Source: Macrothele yani
Lineage: Eukaryota; Arthropoda; Arachnida; Araneae; Macrothelidae
Direction: 5' to 3'
NCBI GenBank assembly: GCA_039090855.1
Contig: CM077013.1
Coordinates: 135,925,240-135,989,239 of the forward strand
Length of the DNA stretch: 64,000 nucleotides
Below the pieces are notes generated by a model that ran no database searches, was not told the origin of the DNA, and saw only the letters and a list, made by a program, of their open reading frames with translations. Positions 1 through 10,951 of the stretch are shown here, piece by piece; positions within the stretch are counted from its first letter, which is position 1; every line of letters begins with the position of its first letter. The translations under genes and the position numbers were made by a program.

Positions 1-73
1 ACCCGTCTTACATTTCTGGGTGGTAGTTCCAAAGTAGAGAAAGAGGAATCGCCATAACGCAAACACACCACCC

Positions 74-274
74 ATAATCATGAAAAGGCATATAGCGTAT
101 TAAACCCGTTTATTTTTGTGGTGTAGTCAGCACAAAGATTCGCCAAGCTTTCGCTCTCCACTGGGAGGCTTTAGCTTGGCTTAAGCCTCCAGTGGAGAAA
201 GCTTGGCGAATCTTTGTGCTAACGACACCACAAAAATAAACGGATTCAATACGCTATATGTGTTTCATGATTAT
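74..274. mobile_element. Foldback / palindromic MITE-like element
   Basis: Two arms of about 95 bp are nearly perfect reverse complements around a centre near position 174. The left arm reads ATAATCATGAAA and on through CCAAGCTTTCGCTCTCCA, and the right arm mirrors it to TTTCATGATTAT. There is no coding capacity. The inner stem resembles that of the foldback at 17846-18470, so both may belong to one non-autonomous family. Confidence 0.8.
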
Positions 275-377
275 TCAAGTCTGGTGTATTTAAAATAAAG
301 TTACACACCACCAATATCTCATCCTGGACTGGATCTCTGTCACGAATTGGCAGCAAGTAGATGAACTATAATTAATC

Positions 378-536
378 TCTCGTCCCTAATTCAGAGCCAC
401 TGTTTCCAGGCAATAGAGAGAGAGAGAGAGAGAGCCAGTGCCCTAAGACAAACACAACAACCATTCCTTCCCAGAATTCGAACCAGGTCCCATCTCGGAC
501 GAATAGCAGAAGCCAGCGCTTAGAGCTCTGGGCCAC
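378..536 (-). repeat. tRNA-derived SINE, family S1 (degenerate)
   Basis: Read on the minus strand it has a box A-like stretch (GGCCCAGAGCTCTAAGCGC) and a box B-like GGTTCGAATT. The family body word for CTCTGGCACTGG follows, then the tail matching 'ccctaatt...gggac'. A (GA)n run at 414-434 has expanded inside the body. It is a diverged copy of the family seen cleanly at 1420 and 25357. Confidence 0.7.
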
Positions 537-1419
537 CATCGGATGATTAACCGGGAGTTGCGACTTTGACTACTCGGCCACAACTACCGACATAGGAAGT
601 GATAATGTACTCGTTTTTGCACATCATGAAGAAGTGTGTGTGGGTGTGAGGGGAATATCTTGTCAAATACATACACCGGAAATTCAGATTCATCTTCCCT
701 TGTTTATGCTTTGCAGAGGATTGTGAGATAGGCACTTTAATTTTCAAGAAGCTATTATGATCCGAGTGGCTGTACGTTGCTCCTACTGCGAGGCGAACTA
801 TTTGAATTTCATTATCGCCTTTCCACACGATCGTCTATCTCAGCAGTGTGCTTGGCTCGTGATATTATTCCATTCCCAAGCACGTGCATAAAGAAACCTC
901 ATCACGCCAGGAGGAGAACCGAGAGAGCTCATTCAACATCCTGTGTCAAATCCTTTTGTCATTTGGGTCGATGAAAATTAATGATACGTTTGTGTTCCCA
1001 TTCTCCCACCCGGGCAGGACGGGAATGATTGCGCTAATGCTATTTTTAGTCAGCCTGTTTAGCATCTTGTCCCTTTAAACATTTGACCATAACCCTGTGA
1101 CCCGATTTCTCCGGTATGGAAGGGGATTTAGCTCTGCTAAGAAAACAGCTTCTCGCATCATAACTTTCCATAATAACAGTCTACCTTCTCCTATTCATAC
1201 TTCTTTTTCTCATTATGAAGATATGAAGCTCCTTCATACTACCGCTCACAGCAGTCGGCGAGAAATATTAAATAATCTGACCTCATATTTTCTTATAACA
1301 CCAGATTAAAGCCGCTGTGTGTGGCGTCTTCATGAACTCAGTACGTTTTCTTTACCTCTCAACTCTAGATTCGCGTTTATAAACGGTAAGCGAAGATATA
1401 TAGTTAAAGAAGTAATTTT
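537..1419. other. No recognisable gene
   Basis: Only short open frames are present and none resembles a known family or carries convincing splice context. I see no clear repeat structure in this stretch. Confidence 0.4.
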
Positions 1420-1629
1420 GTCGCCCCGGTGGCGCAGTGGTTTAAGCAATGGCCTCTGATCATTCGTCCGAAAGGGGTCCGGGTTCGAATCCCGGTGAGG
1501 CATGGATGTTGTGTGTATCTTACGGCACTGGCTCTCTCCCTTCCCTGGAACCAGTGACCCTAAATTAGGGACGGGTGACTGCTTCTAGCCCCCTGAGTTG
1601 CTCACGGTGGTCGTTAAACCTCCAATAAA
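1420..1629 (+). repeat. tRNA-derived SINE, family S1
   Basis: The head is tRNA-like: box A GGCGCAGTGGTTTAAGC and box B GGTTCGAATCC. The family-specific body follows (CATGGATGTTGTG, then CTCTCTCCCTTCCCTGG, CTAAATTAGGGACGGG, TTGCTCACGGTGGTCG) and the tail is A-rich. Flanks 'taattttg' and 'taattttc' may be an imperfect target duplication. It would be transcribed by RNA polymerase III if active and moved by a LINE partner. Confidence 0.88.
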
Positions 1630-2404
1630 AAAATAATTTTCTATATACTGATGTGTCACTATGGTGTACCTCTCTCGAAAATAAGCGTAAATTTATATAA
1701 AATAAGCGAAAATTTTGCATTCATAATAATAAATGTAATTTCATTGCATACCTCTCCAAAATAAAGTGTAAATTTCATCCAGTGCCGTTCTTGCCTTTTA
1801 CAGGTATTTGAGTCGCGGTGTCTAATGCTTGAAACATTTAACGATGAGTGAGTTAACTGAAATTGGAGCAATTGCATACCATTACTGAAAAAAAAATTAA
1901 TTAAAAAATTCTTAAGCGGCTAAAGAACTACGCAAATTCGAAAATGAAGGACGTACTTCCTTCCTGTTCCTCAAGCTTCGTTCAAGAAGTTTAAAGGTGT
2001 TGACATAATCTTTGAAAGTAGTAATCCCCGATCGTAAATCCAATGGCGGTATATCCCAAAATTCTGCGCTATCCAGCTGAATGAGATTCCTGAACAAGCA
2101 GGCTCTCATCTATTGTTGTATTGTTGTACACTGACACGCACCTGTAGTTTGGAATCTGCAACACACGAGTAAAATAGTCAGATTTTTCAGAAGTTTGGGA
2201 TAGAAATTGAGCACTGAACAAAACATACGTTGTAAAACGTCATCATGAAACTCCGCGTAAATCTACGTAGGTCATCAGGAAAATCCACGTGAATCTGCGC
2301 AACCACAATTTCATCTTCAATCATCCTGTAAGCGAGCGTAAACTCTTGAGCCACTCCCAGATCATCTTGTTCCCGAAACAGGATGATTCAAAACTTTGGC
2401 AATG
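1630..2404. other. No clear gene; possible retrotransposon C-terminal remnant
   Basis: Mostly AT-rich sequence without clear genes. The minus-strand open frame at 1912-2109 has a W-x-x-P-P-like block followed by a 'TTFKDYV' ending. This loosely resembles the C-terminal tail of non-LTR reverse transcriptases, but the match is too weak to name. Confidence 0.25.
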
Positions 2405-2698
2405 ATCAAATGATCATACTGTATGTAGAGGATTGAGTGTCTGACCGCAGGTCTTAAACAACCCTTAGAAATAGGAAGCTAGGAGATTTGGGCTACAGTG
2501 CCCAATCGTAAAGTGACACGGAAGCGAAGTAGAAAGGGGGAGAAAGACGCCCTTATTTATTACCGGGGGGGGGGGGCAGTACCCGGGGTCCGACGGCTTT
2601 ACGTGGCCATCCGATGCACGGCGGATATTTAGTGGATCGAACCTGAGGTCCTCTCCGTGGCAGTCACGAACGTTGCCCACTAGGCCACCCGCGGCCCT
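2405..2698 (-). repeat. tRNA-derived SINE-like repeat, family S2
   Basis: The copy at 14562-14860 on the plus strand matches it along nearly its whole length. On the minus strand the head reads GTGGCCTAGTGGGCAACG (box A-like), then GGTTCGATCCAC (box B-like), then 'aataaataagggcgtc' and 'cctagcttcctatttcta'. A 13-base G run near 2563-2576 interrupts this copy. Confidence 0.65.
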
Positions 2699-2829
2699 AC
2701 GTTGGCAATGATTTGGGTATGGTGAACTTTTAAGGATCCAGTACACCCACGCCCACCCACCCACATACACCCACACACTTTGATAACCGGTTTTTGATGC
2801 AGGTGACATCATTGACGACCTGAACTGAG

Positions 2830-3292
2830 CACAACTTAAGCATCCGCTTTCTGCGATACTTTTGAAACAATCGATTCTTTCGATTCGACTCACTAAAACG
2901 ATTCGTTTGTTTCGGTCGTTTGATTCTTCCGGTTTAGAGAACGATTTGTATCTACGGAAACGATTCTGAGTCGGATCCTTTCGTTCATGGATAGTTTCCG
3001 GTTTAGTGGTCGTTTTTTAAGTTTAAATTTGTTTTTAATTCTCATGAAAATTTCATAACTTCATTTCGAAACGTTCACGTAATTTATTGCATTTGTACAC
3101 CTGAATACGGTAAAATTTTCTGACTAGAATCGGCTCTTTTGCGGAAACGATTCTTTTCAGAAAAGATTCGTTCGCCAATGACTCAGTTGGCTGACGATTC
3201 TTTTCAGAAAAGATTCGTTCGCCAATGACTCAGTTGGCTGATTCATTCTTTTCGAACGAAAAGTTCGCGAACGACACATCTCTACTCCCCAG
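2830..3292. mobile_element. Degenerate hAT-like non-autonomous element with 47-bp duplication
   Basis: The segment is built from repeated 'acgattcgtt' and 'gaacgattc' words on both strands. It ends in GTTCGCGAACGACACATCTC, a terminal sequence style common in arthropod hAT-like MITEs. The unit 3147-3193 is repeated exactly at 3194-3240 (47 bp). I see no coding capacity. The left boundary is uncertain. Confidence 0.45.
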
Positions 3293-3746
3293 GGCTAGTG
3301 AAAAGACAACTCTTCGAGCAAGACAACGCCAAGTCATTTACAAAAGTTCTGGCGAAAGAAAATCTTAACAACAGACATATCGTCTTCTTCCTCGGCCAGC
3401 TGATAGAGTGAGTACCTCGCCCCTTCGTACTGCTTATTTTCTTTCAAATAAGCGGTTTATAACAATGGTAGATAATAAAATGGAAATTGGGAGTATTTGC
3501 CTTCAATTACCAAACACGACATGGAAGAGGATTCGACCAATTCTTTTGTTTGCTTTGTTGTTAAAGGACCTCATGTGCATCTAACACTTTAAAGAGCCGT
3601 CCGTTCCAAATCTAGACAGTAGTCTACACAGGAAAGCGACAGAATCCTTAGTACATACTCGTTTTCCGGAATTCGACTACGGGCCCAATTGGTACACCAG
3701 TCAGAACACTGCGCTTTTAAAAATTGCACCACTGGTAAGTCAATTC

Positions 3747-6540
3747 TTGGCAAATTATCGACCAGTTACCAATATTTCGGTGTTTGCAATGATCTGGGAG
3801 AGGCTTACATTACATAGGCTAATTTTATATTTGGATAGTAGCGATATTCTGGGCTACAATCAGCATGGTTTCCGTAAGGGTTTTTCAACTGAGACTGCTG
3901 TTCTAGATGTTATAAATTATTTACAGGACGGATTAGGTTCTGGAAATAGTGTTGTTGGACTCTTTTGAGCATTTAATACTGTATGTCATGACATATTATT
4001 AACTAAGTTAGAAAGGATTGGGATTAGAGGTGTTTCACTTAACATGTTTCAGAATTATTTATTGGGCAGGAAGCAGTTTGTTCAGATCTATGATCACTGT
4101 TCAAGAGTTGAGTCTATTTCATTTGGAGTGCCTCAGGGTTCAGTGTTGGGTCCTATTTTGTTTTTGATCTACACTGCTGACCACCCAAAGTGCAACACCA
4201 AGAAGGACACGAGATAGCAAAGCCAGGTTTACTGGACACATAACAACAGATATAAAGATGAAACGATTGAGCTTACAGGCCCGTGCGACTTGCGGAACAC
4301 GCAGACATCAATAGTTCGTGTGGCCCCCATGGCTGGCTACAATAACGACAGCTACACGCCGCGACATCGAACGAAAGAGGCTTTGGATGTAGGCTTGGGG
4401 TATGCCGGTCCAGGCTGCTTCCACGCGTAGCCAAAGTTCATCAGGCATAGCCGCGGGTGATGCTTGCCGGGCCACTCGGTTGCTGATCAGCGACCAGACG
4501 TGTTCGATGGACGACATATCGAGAGAACAGGTAGGCCACGGCAGCAGTCACACCTGGTGGGCCGTGAAGAATTGTTGCACGATGCGTGCCACGTGCGGGC
4601 ATGCATTGTCCTATTGAAACGTGGCCGCTAGCAGGTCCTGCAGGTAAGGGAGGACTACAGGCTCCAAAACGTCGGAGATGTAGCGGTGGCTGTTGAGTGT
4701 ACCGGCGATCGTACCAGAGGGGTGCGGGTGTCATATCCAATTGCGCCCCAAACCATAACGCCAGGCGACTGACCGGTATGGTGATCCATAATGCAGACGT
4801 CATACAGTCTCTCGCCGCGGTGCCGCCACACGCGGATCCGACCTCCGTGGTGTTGCAGGCAGAAGCGGGATTCCTCGGAGAAGACAATGTCGTGCCATTC
4901 CGTAGTACATGTGCGGCGTTCAATGGCCCACTGCCTCCGCACTCACCGGTGGTGTAACGTAAATGGTAATACGGAGCAATGGGCACCGTGCGACAAGTCC
5001 CCGCTTCTGCAGACGACGTCGAACGGTACGTGCTGACGCAGGTTGTTGCGCAACACATCCTAATTCCTGCCCTAACGTTCGTGATGTGGTGGTGCGAGCC
5101 TTCAATGCCCGCCGCACAACATGCCGATCCTCTCGTTCGGTGGTGTGCCGCGGCTATCGCTCACTTCGGTCCGTCCGTCTCTCCTGCACCCACCAAATCC
5201 ATACTCACCTCACTGTGGCTGGATGTCGTCCCACACGGGCGCCGATGTCTGGGTACGTTAAACCGCTGTCGCGGTAATCCTCTATTCGTCTTCTGTCGAA
5301 CTTCGAAGCGTGCTGGAATGACGGCCGTATTCTGCGACGAGGCATCGGAAAGCTTGCCACGCGCAGATCCGGGAGCACAACACACTCACTTCCACTACTT
5401 ACACCTCGCCTTCTGTGCACCCTTCTTTATAGTGCTTCTCCGTGGTGTGCCGGGCGCACATGATTTGCATATGCCATGCAATGCTAATCGTTTGCATGTC
5501 CTCTCGCGGGCGACGCATGCTGCGAATTTCAGGCCAATCCGATGCTTCCTTCTTGGTGTTGAGTTTTGGGTGGCCAGCAGTGTATATAAATTATATTTTT
5601 CGGGTTCCATTTGGTGCTCATTTGGTATTGTTTGCTGGTGATGTAAGCCTATTTTTAGGGAGAATAATCTGAGTGAGTTGATGTCTCGAGTAAATCTGGA
5701 AATTAGAGAGTACCTTCGTTGGTTCGCACGTAATTTTTTTAATGTTAAAGGCTACTAAGATGGGGTGCGTGCTGACTTCCAACATCAGGCCTCGTCCTTG
5801 TGCATTTAGTTATGCTTACTTAAATGATACGGCATTACAGTTCCAAACCACAGTGAAATTTTTTGGGTGTAGTTCTGCATGAATCTCTCAGATGGGATGC
5901 TCAGTTGGATCAGCTTGCGTTATGTTTGAGATTTCGCATTGGTATGGCTTCGCGGATTGCTGGTTTTCTGTCAGTTAGTATTCTGTTAATTCTATACTAT
6001 TCTTTTATTTTTCCTGTATTGTCGTACTGCATTTTAATATTGGGTGCGACTATAAGGCGTAACGTAGTTCTTTTATCAGTGTTGCAGAGGAAGTTTGTCC
6101 GATCGTCAAATTATTCGGTCGGATAGGAGGATCTTTTTCGTCATTTTTAGATATTAACTATTGAGCAAGTACATAAATACAGATTGCTGCTGATTGTCCC
6201 TGAACTTATTTTTATAGGAAGATACTTCAACTTGATTGCATTACTGCGTACCACTCATTCCTATGCTACTCGTGGTAGGTCGGGTTTTTCTGTTTCGTCG
6301 GCTCGTACAGGATTAATGTTTAATAATATCAATGTGTTGGGAGTACGTGAGTGGAATAGATTACCGTTTATTATTAGATCAGAGGCATGTTATCCGGTAT
6401 TTAACCGAGTGCTAAAAAGTTGTTTGACGGGGAAAGTGAATATTGAATTTATTGCTTTATATTTTGTAAAAGAAACGTATTGTAAAATTGCTTTCGTTGT
6501 CATGACTGGTCTGGAATATTTTGTTTGTATTTAGAGGAGA
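3747..6540 (+). pseudogene. Non-LTR retrotransposon reverse transcriptase, broken and split by a Tc1 element
   Basis: Upstream of 4171 the translation shows the start of an RT domain: NYRPVTNISVFAMIWERL, then a GYNQHGFRKGFSTETAVLDV block, then 'GVPQGSVLGPILFLIYTA'. The frame resumes after the inserted element with 'YINYIFRVPFG' and an altered catalytic box FAGD (normally F/YADD) near 5635. 'VKFFGV', 'FPVLSYCILILGAT' and a C-terminal 'VREWNRLPF' block end near 6470. These are Jockey/CR1-like features. Stops and frameshifts lie between the blocks, and the N-terminal endonuclease region is not found upstream. The RT is dead by both mutation and insertion. Confidence 0.8.
4172..5582 (-). mobile_element. 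Tc1-like transposon (family C), inactive, inserted in an RT gene
   Basis: TA target duplications at 4170-4171 and 5583-5584 flank inverted ends that start CACTGCTGACCACCCAAA and CACTGCTGGCCACCCAAA. Minus-strand fragments give a Tc1 transposase in order. An N-terminal helix-turn-helix region with 'DRRRIEDYRDSGLTYPDIGA' lies near 5205-5330. 'WHDIVFSEESRFCL' lies near 4880. 'GVMVWGAI' lies near 4760. 'SSIEHVWSLI' and a C-terminal 'SMSRRVAVVI...GGHTNY' end near 4308. Several frameshifts separate them. Length 1411 bp. Confidence 0.88.
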
Positions 6541-6839
6541 TCAGGGGCTTATCAGGCAGAATTTCAGCATTTTCCCCTGGGCCCTTGCTGCATATTTAAT
6601 TATTTTTAATATGTAATATTTGATTCATATTGACAATCGGTAATTAGTCTATTTAATTGATATTAATTTTCAATGGAATAAGTTTTATTGTTGTGCAGAA
6701 TTTGCGTTTAGTGTGAAAGATTTGGTGATTTGTTGTATTTTGTGAGTTTTTTTGGTGAATTTAAAATTGAGTTGAAATTCGTACGTAATAACTTAATGGT
6801 CAATGTATAGCTGTCTCACCGTACGATAAAACACCATGT
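6541..6839. other. AT-rich spacer
   Basis: Likely the 3' flank of the non-LTR element plus unique AT-rich sequence. No gene is seen. Confidence 0.35.
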
Positions 6840-8122
6840 CTCCAAGTTGCAAAAATTAAAACATTTATTTATATTTACAAATTAAAAACCTAGTTTAAAG
6901 CTAGTACTTTCGGAGATCTCAATTCTCCATCTGTAGGCTCCAGCGCCACAAGACAAGACCGTGTACCAGAAATATATATGCACTCCCCCCCCCCATACCC
7001 ACAATGCATCACTCACTCCACCGTCGGCAAATGGCGTTCGCCGACGCTGGGGAACAAATAAAAGTGAAAACAATTATATAGGTGTAATAAAAACCACTTA
7101 TAACCAAAATAGAGAACAAAAACTAAACTAAAGAATAAGAAAGCAAAATAAGACAAGTTCATTTACGAAATCAGGGTCCTTCATCAGTGTGGAACTCATG
7201 TGAAGTGGCCGGTCTTCTCCAAGGGCTAGGGGCATATGCAGGAAGTTCCAAGTTACAGCAAGAGTCACTATGGTGAATTATGCACAGACTTTCTGCAAGA
7301 AAGATAGTAGATTTTTCGACATCAGAGTTCAAAATTGTAGTACCATTCCAATCTGGGAAATAACCCTCTTGGTTTACTGCTATAGTAAGAGCAGTATTTA
7401 TGGTTCCTGATCTGAGGGTGTATCGGTGTTTCCTCAGTCTGACCGATAAGGTCCTAAGAGTAGAACCTATGGATTTTTTCGTAGTCAAATCAGGATCAGG
7501 GTGGGTTAAGAGTATGCAATATACACCATGTTTTTGAAGAGTGGCGATCCTGTCTCTGTCCTTCCTGATCAGTGAAAAGATATTTCTAGTTTTCACTCCG
7601 AAGTTTAAATGGTGTCTATGGCACGCTTGTTTGAGGATAGGTACAATATTAGGATTGTACTCCAAACTCCCTACAAATGTAGACTGTCTGGTTTCCATGG
7701 ATAACTTTGTAAATTTCAGTCTTCTACTCCTCAGTAGTAATTGTTGAAATAGTTGTTCTGAGTATCCAAATTGTCGAGCAATTGTTGACACTGTGAAAAG
7801 TTCCCGTTTTCTAGCTCTACAAGACGAGGAATGTGTATAGGCACGTCCAATGAGGAAACGCAAAGAGGCAGTTTTGTATTGCATTGGATGGGAAGAAGTG
7901 AAAGGAATTATACAAGGGTTAAATGTGGGTTTCCTGTATACAGAGTACTTAATACTCTGAGATTTCAAGTCCCTGGTCAAAAGGAAGTCAAGGAAAGGTA
8001 AGTTCCCCGATTGTTGCAATTCTTTAGTAAAGTTGATTGTAGGATACTGAAAAGAAAGAAAGTCAACAAATTGATCCAAGCGGGATTTGGCCATATTCTC
8101 TAATTCAAAAGTCACAGACATA
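6840..8122 (-). mobile_element. Penelope-like retroelement, 5'-truncated
   Basis: The minus-strand open frame at 7171-8121 (316 aa) covers the end of a Penelope-type reverse transcriptase and the linked GIY-YIG endonuclease. The sequence from 7170 down to about 6840 is probably its 3' untranslated part, with a C-rich run near 6985. The element is cut at its upstream edge exactly where a mariner inserted at TA (8121-8122). The missing 5' RT part is not found on the far side of that mariner. Confidence 0.8.
7171..8121 (-). CDS. Penelope-like polyprotein, C-terminal half (RT thumb plus GIY-YIG endonuclease)
   Basis: The product would copy element RNA and nick target DNA in the nucleus. Residues about 15-55 contain 'LDQFVDFLSFQYPTINFT' and 'GNLPFLDFLLTRD', the typical region after the catalytic box in Penelope-like RTs. 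'VYRKPTFNPCIIPFTSSHP' follows. A GIY-YIG-like domain begins near residue 195 with 'HGVYCILL'. 'IGSTLRTLSVRLRKHR' supplies the YIG-like block and arginine, and there is a later 'AVNQEGYF'. The frame has no stops across 316 codons, but the palm with the catalytic aspartates is absent, so this is a fragment. Calling it Penelope-like rests on this domain order. The Met at the start is only the first in frame. Confidence 0.78.
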   Translation of the reverse strand: MSVTFELENMAKSRLDQFVDFLSFQYPTINFTKELQQSGNLPFLDFLLTRDLKSQSIKYSVYRKPTFNPCIIPFTSSHPMQYKTASLRFLIGRAYTHSSSCRARKRELFTVSTIARQFGYSEQLFQQLLLRSRRLKFTKLSMETRQSTFVGSLEYNPNIVPILKQACHRHHLNFGVKTRNIFSLIRKDRDRIATLQKHGVYCILLTHPDPDLTTKKSIGSTLRTLSVRLRKHRYTLRSGTINTALTIAVNQEGYFPDWNGTTILNSDVEKSTIFLAESLCIIHHSDSCCNLELPAYAPSPWRRPATSHEFHTDEGP

Positions 8123-9390
8123 TTGGGTTGTCAGATAAGTTCGCTCGGTTTTTTCTAATGTTATTTGAAGGAACACGAACAATATTTTGATCATAGTGTT
8201 ATGTGTTTTTTGTAGCTCTATTCTTCCTGTACAACTTTTGTTCATCGGTTTCGATATTATATATTTTTAAAATCTTTTTAGCCATTTGAAGATGGAATGC
8301 CAAGTAGACAGAAACGAGCATTTTCGACACCTGCTTCTCTTCGCTTTCAGTCAAGGTTCCAGTGCTGCTCGAGACATTTGTACTGTGTACGGAGAAGGCG
8401 CTATTACAGACAGAACTGCGCAGAAATATTATTCACGCTTCAAGAAGGCGAAATTCAACCTCACGGTCCCCATTGCGGCAGACCTGTTCTGTTCAATGAG
8501 GATGGATTGAATGAGCTCATCCACGAGGATCCGCGTCAGTTCACTAGGAAATTGGCCCAGGAAATGGAATGCTCTCATGTTACCGTTGCCCATCCCCTTC
8601 ATTCGTTGGGTGAGGTCCAAAAACTCGGTGCATGGGTGCCACATTCTCTGAAAGCAAGAGACAAACTCCAGCGCTACACTATTGCCGCCAGTTTGGTCGC
8701 TTCACACACGACTACTCGTGAACGCAGATATTCCTTTACCGCATCGTCACCGGCGATAAAAAATGCTGTTTCTTTGTTAATATGAAGCAGAGGAAAGAAT
8801 GGCTGAGTCCTCACAAGCAAGCAACAGCTCAAACCAAGGCCGAGCTGTATCCACGAAAGACCATAATCTGCATTTGGTGGGACTTGAAAGGTGTAATAAT
8901 GGCTTGAAAAGAACACCACGATCACTGCACAGCTTTACGTTTAGATAATGCACCGGCTCAGCGAGGCAATTCAGCTGAAACGACCCAACCGGCGACACGG
9001 TGTGTTTCTTGAACACGACAAGGCTCGCCCCCATGCCGCTAATCTGACCAAGACTGCTATTCAAGATCTCGGTTGGGATGTTCTACCGCAGCCACCGTAT
9101 TCTCCTGTTCTAGCACCCTGAAGTTGTCACATTTTCCAGTCGCTCTCCAACAGTCTGCGAGGCGTATTATTTAATGACGACGTCGAGCTGAAATGGTGAC
9201 TCGATGACTTCTTCGAGTCAAAATCCGGCGATATCTACCGTCGAGGCATTGACAACCTAGTGGAACGTTAGCAAGAGGTTGTGAACAATTAAGAAAATTA
9301 TACTATTGACTGATTTGTGAAAACTTTTTCATGAAAAATAAGGATTCCAGTAATTGAAAAAAAAACCGAACGAACTTATCTGACAACCCG
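8123..9390 (+). mobile_element. mariner transposon, inactive
   Basis: TA duplications at 8121-8122 and 9391-9392 flank matching inverted ends, TTGGGTTGTCAGATAAGTTC and its mirror CGAACTTATCTGACAACCCG. Inside, a plus-strand mariner transposase is recognisable but broken. The 1268-bp length is normal for the family. Confidence 0.9.
8286..9292 (+). pseudogene. mariner transposase, frameshifted
   Basis: The N-terminal DNA-binding part reads 'NEHFRHLLLFAFSQGSSAA' and 'YGEGAITDRTAQKYYSRFK'. A frameshift near 8470 moves into 'FNEDGLNELIHEDPRQFTRKLAQEM'. Later blocks include 'MKQRKEWLSPHKQA', 'IICIWWDLKGV' and a decayed 'YSPVLAP' motif near 9105, where the third catalytic aspartate should lie. Several stops follow. 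The product is certainly non-functional. Confidence 0.82.
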
Positions 9391-9394
9391 ATAT

Positions 9395-10568
9395 ACACGG
9401 TCGAGTCACATTATTGTGACCACCTGCTAATATCCAGAGTAACCGCCGTGTGCAGCGCGGACAGTAGCTAGACGGGCTGCGAGTGACTCAATAAGGTGCT
9501 GAAAGGTGTTCACAGGTATGTGGAGCCATGCTGACTGCAGTGCATCTGACAGCTGCTGGAGGGTGCGTGATGGAGGAGCCATAGAGCAAACAATACAATC
9601 CAGGTGGTACAACAGGTGCTCAATTGGGTTTAAATCTGAGGAATTAGGGGGCCAGGAAAGTACTTTGAAAACTTCATCGTGTTCTTCCAACCACTCTCGG
9701 ACATTTCTAGCTGTGTGACACGTCGCATTGTCCTGCTGGAAGATCCCATCCGCCCCAGGGAAGACAATCAGCATGTATGGGTGTACATGGTCTGCAAGGA
9801 TGGATTCATAACGAATTCGGTCCACAGGTATGAGTGAACCCAGGAAATGCCACGAAAACATTCCCCAGATCATTACGCTGCTCCCACCAGTTTGTGTTCC
9901 TCCAGGAATGGTTGAAGAGTATCGTTCTCCGATATTTTTCGCCTTATACGCCAACGTCCATCCGTTCGATGAAGCAGAAAACGTGACTCATCGGATAAGG
10001 CAATCCTTTGCCAATCAGCGGACGTCCAATTCCGCTACTGCTGTGCAAAGTAAGCCTTTTCTGCCGATGCAGCTTCGTTAGCATAGGTGCAGTGACCATC
10101 GGTCTGCATCTGAGCCCCATACGCAGCAGGGTTCGCCGAACTGTCGTTTTATACATATTTCAAGTAGTCCCCTGGTTCATTCGGACAGCGAGTTGCTCCA
10201 ATGTAGCGTGTCGATCGGCTCTCACGCACCTTCGAAGCCGACGTTCACCTCTCACATCAATGACACGTGGTGCTCCGCAGTTTCCACGTCGGTTATTTGC
10301 AATGGTGCCATTTCTCCAATCACGATACACAGCAGCACGAGAACAGTTCACAACTGCCCTGTATCAGAAATACTGCCACCCTTGGCACGAAAGCCGATAA
10401 TCATCCGTTTTAGAAATCTGATAAATCGCTCTTTTTAATCATGACAGCAACGACTGATACGTTTTCAGAATGCCTACTGCACACCTTATATACCCTCCAA
10501 GCCAGCTCACGCTACGCGCTCTTGACGTCAAAAGTAGGAGGTGGTCACAAAAATGTGCCACCAATATG
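9395..10568 (-). mobile_element. Tc1-like transposon, family A, copy 1
   Basis: The left end CACGGTCGAGTCACATTATT and the right end share an inverted core around 'acattattgtgaccacct'; the outer 15 bp of the right end differ. TA lies at 9393-9394 and 10569-10570. It abuts the preceding mariner with only TATA between them. A second, longer copy at 60029-62471 carries the same ends. Confidence 0.87.
9427..10442 (-). pseudogene. Tc1-A transposase, frameshifted
   Basis: The frame starts at the ATG on 10442-10440 and is soon interrupted. 'VYRDWRNGTIANNRRGNCGAP' follows, and 'RRTLLRMGLRCRPM' gives the paired helix-turn-helix region. The catalytic part at 9427-9954 is open for 175 codons. It has 'GGSSVMIWGMFSWHF', the second aspartate in 'GIFQQDNATCHTARNV', the glutamate in 'SDLNPIEHLLYHL', and a normal C-terminus ending 'AAHGGYSGY'. 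The first aspartate region near 9955 is lost at a frame break. DD34E spacing is kept between the last two residues. Confidence 0.85.
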
Positions 10569-10570
10569 TA

Positions 10571-10951
10571 AATTATCTTAGTAATGCTGATTGTTGCCCA
10601 TTACCCCATTTCCTGGAGTACTGAAAATCTGCGGTATGAATGTTAATCACCCATGAAAATAGACAAATTGTATTAAACCCGAGATTCAGTTTCCTACTGT
10701 GGCCCCACGAAAATAATCCCTTTGTTTTCGAGTTGTCACCTGTGTCTAACTTAGTACCACTAGTTGCATGGAGAGGAAAGTTTCACTGCTCTGAATGGAG
10801 CATGCGCACCACCAGTCAGAACACTGCGATTTTTTAAATTGCACTACTTGGGAGGCAGTTCCAGAACGCGAACCCGGACCCAACTTGAACGGTTGGCCAA
10901 AGTCTGCGCCTATGTGCTCTCATACACACTGTGGTGGTGAAAATGGCTTTG
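10571..10951. other. Unique spacer with a short repeat shared with 3700
   Basis: No gene is seen. The stretch 10808-10850 ('accagtcagaacactgcg' then 'aaattgcac') matches 3703-3737 closely, so it is a small dispersed repeat. Confidence 0.4.

Noticed and set aside
2465..2893. 142-codon minus-strand frame
   Set aside because: It lies mostly in the S2 SINE-like repeat, whose plus-strand copy at 14562 does not keep the frame.
4979..5641. 220-codon plus-strand frame
   Set aside because: It is antisense to the Tc1-C transposase and ends in RT remnant; GC-rich transposase sequence leaves open shadows.
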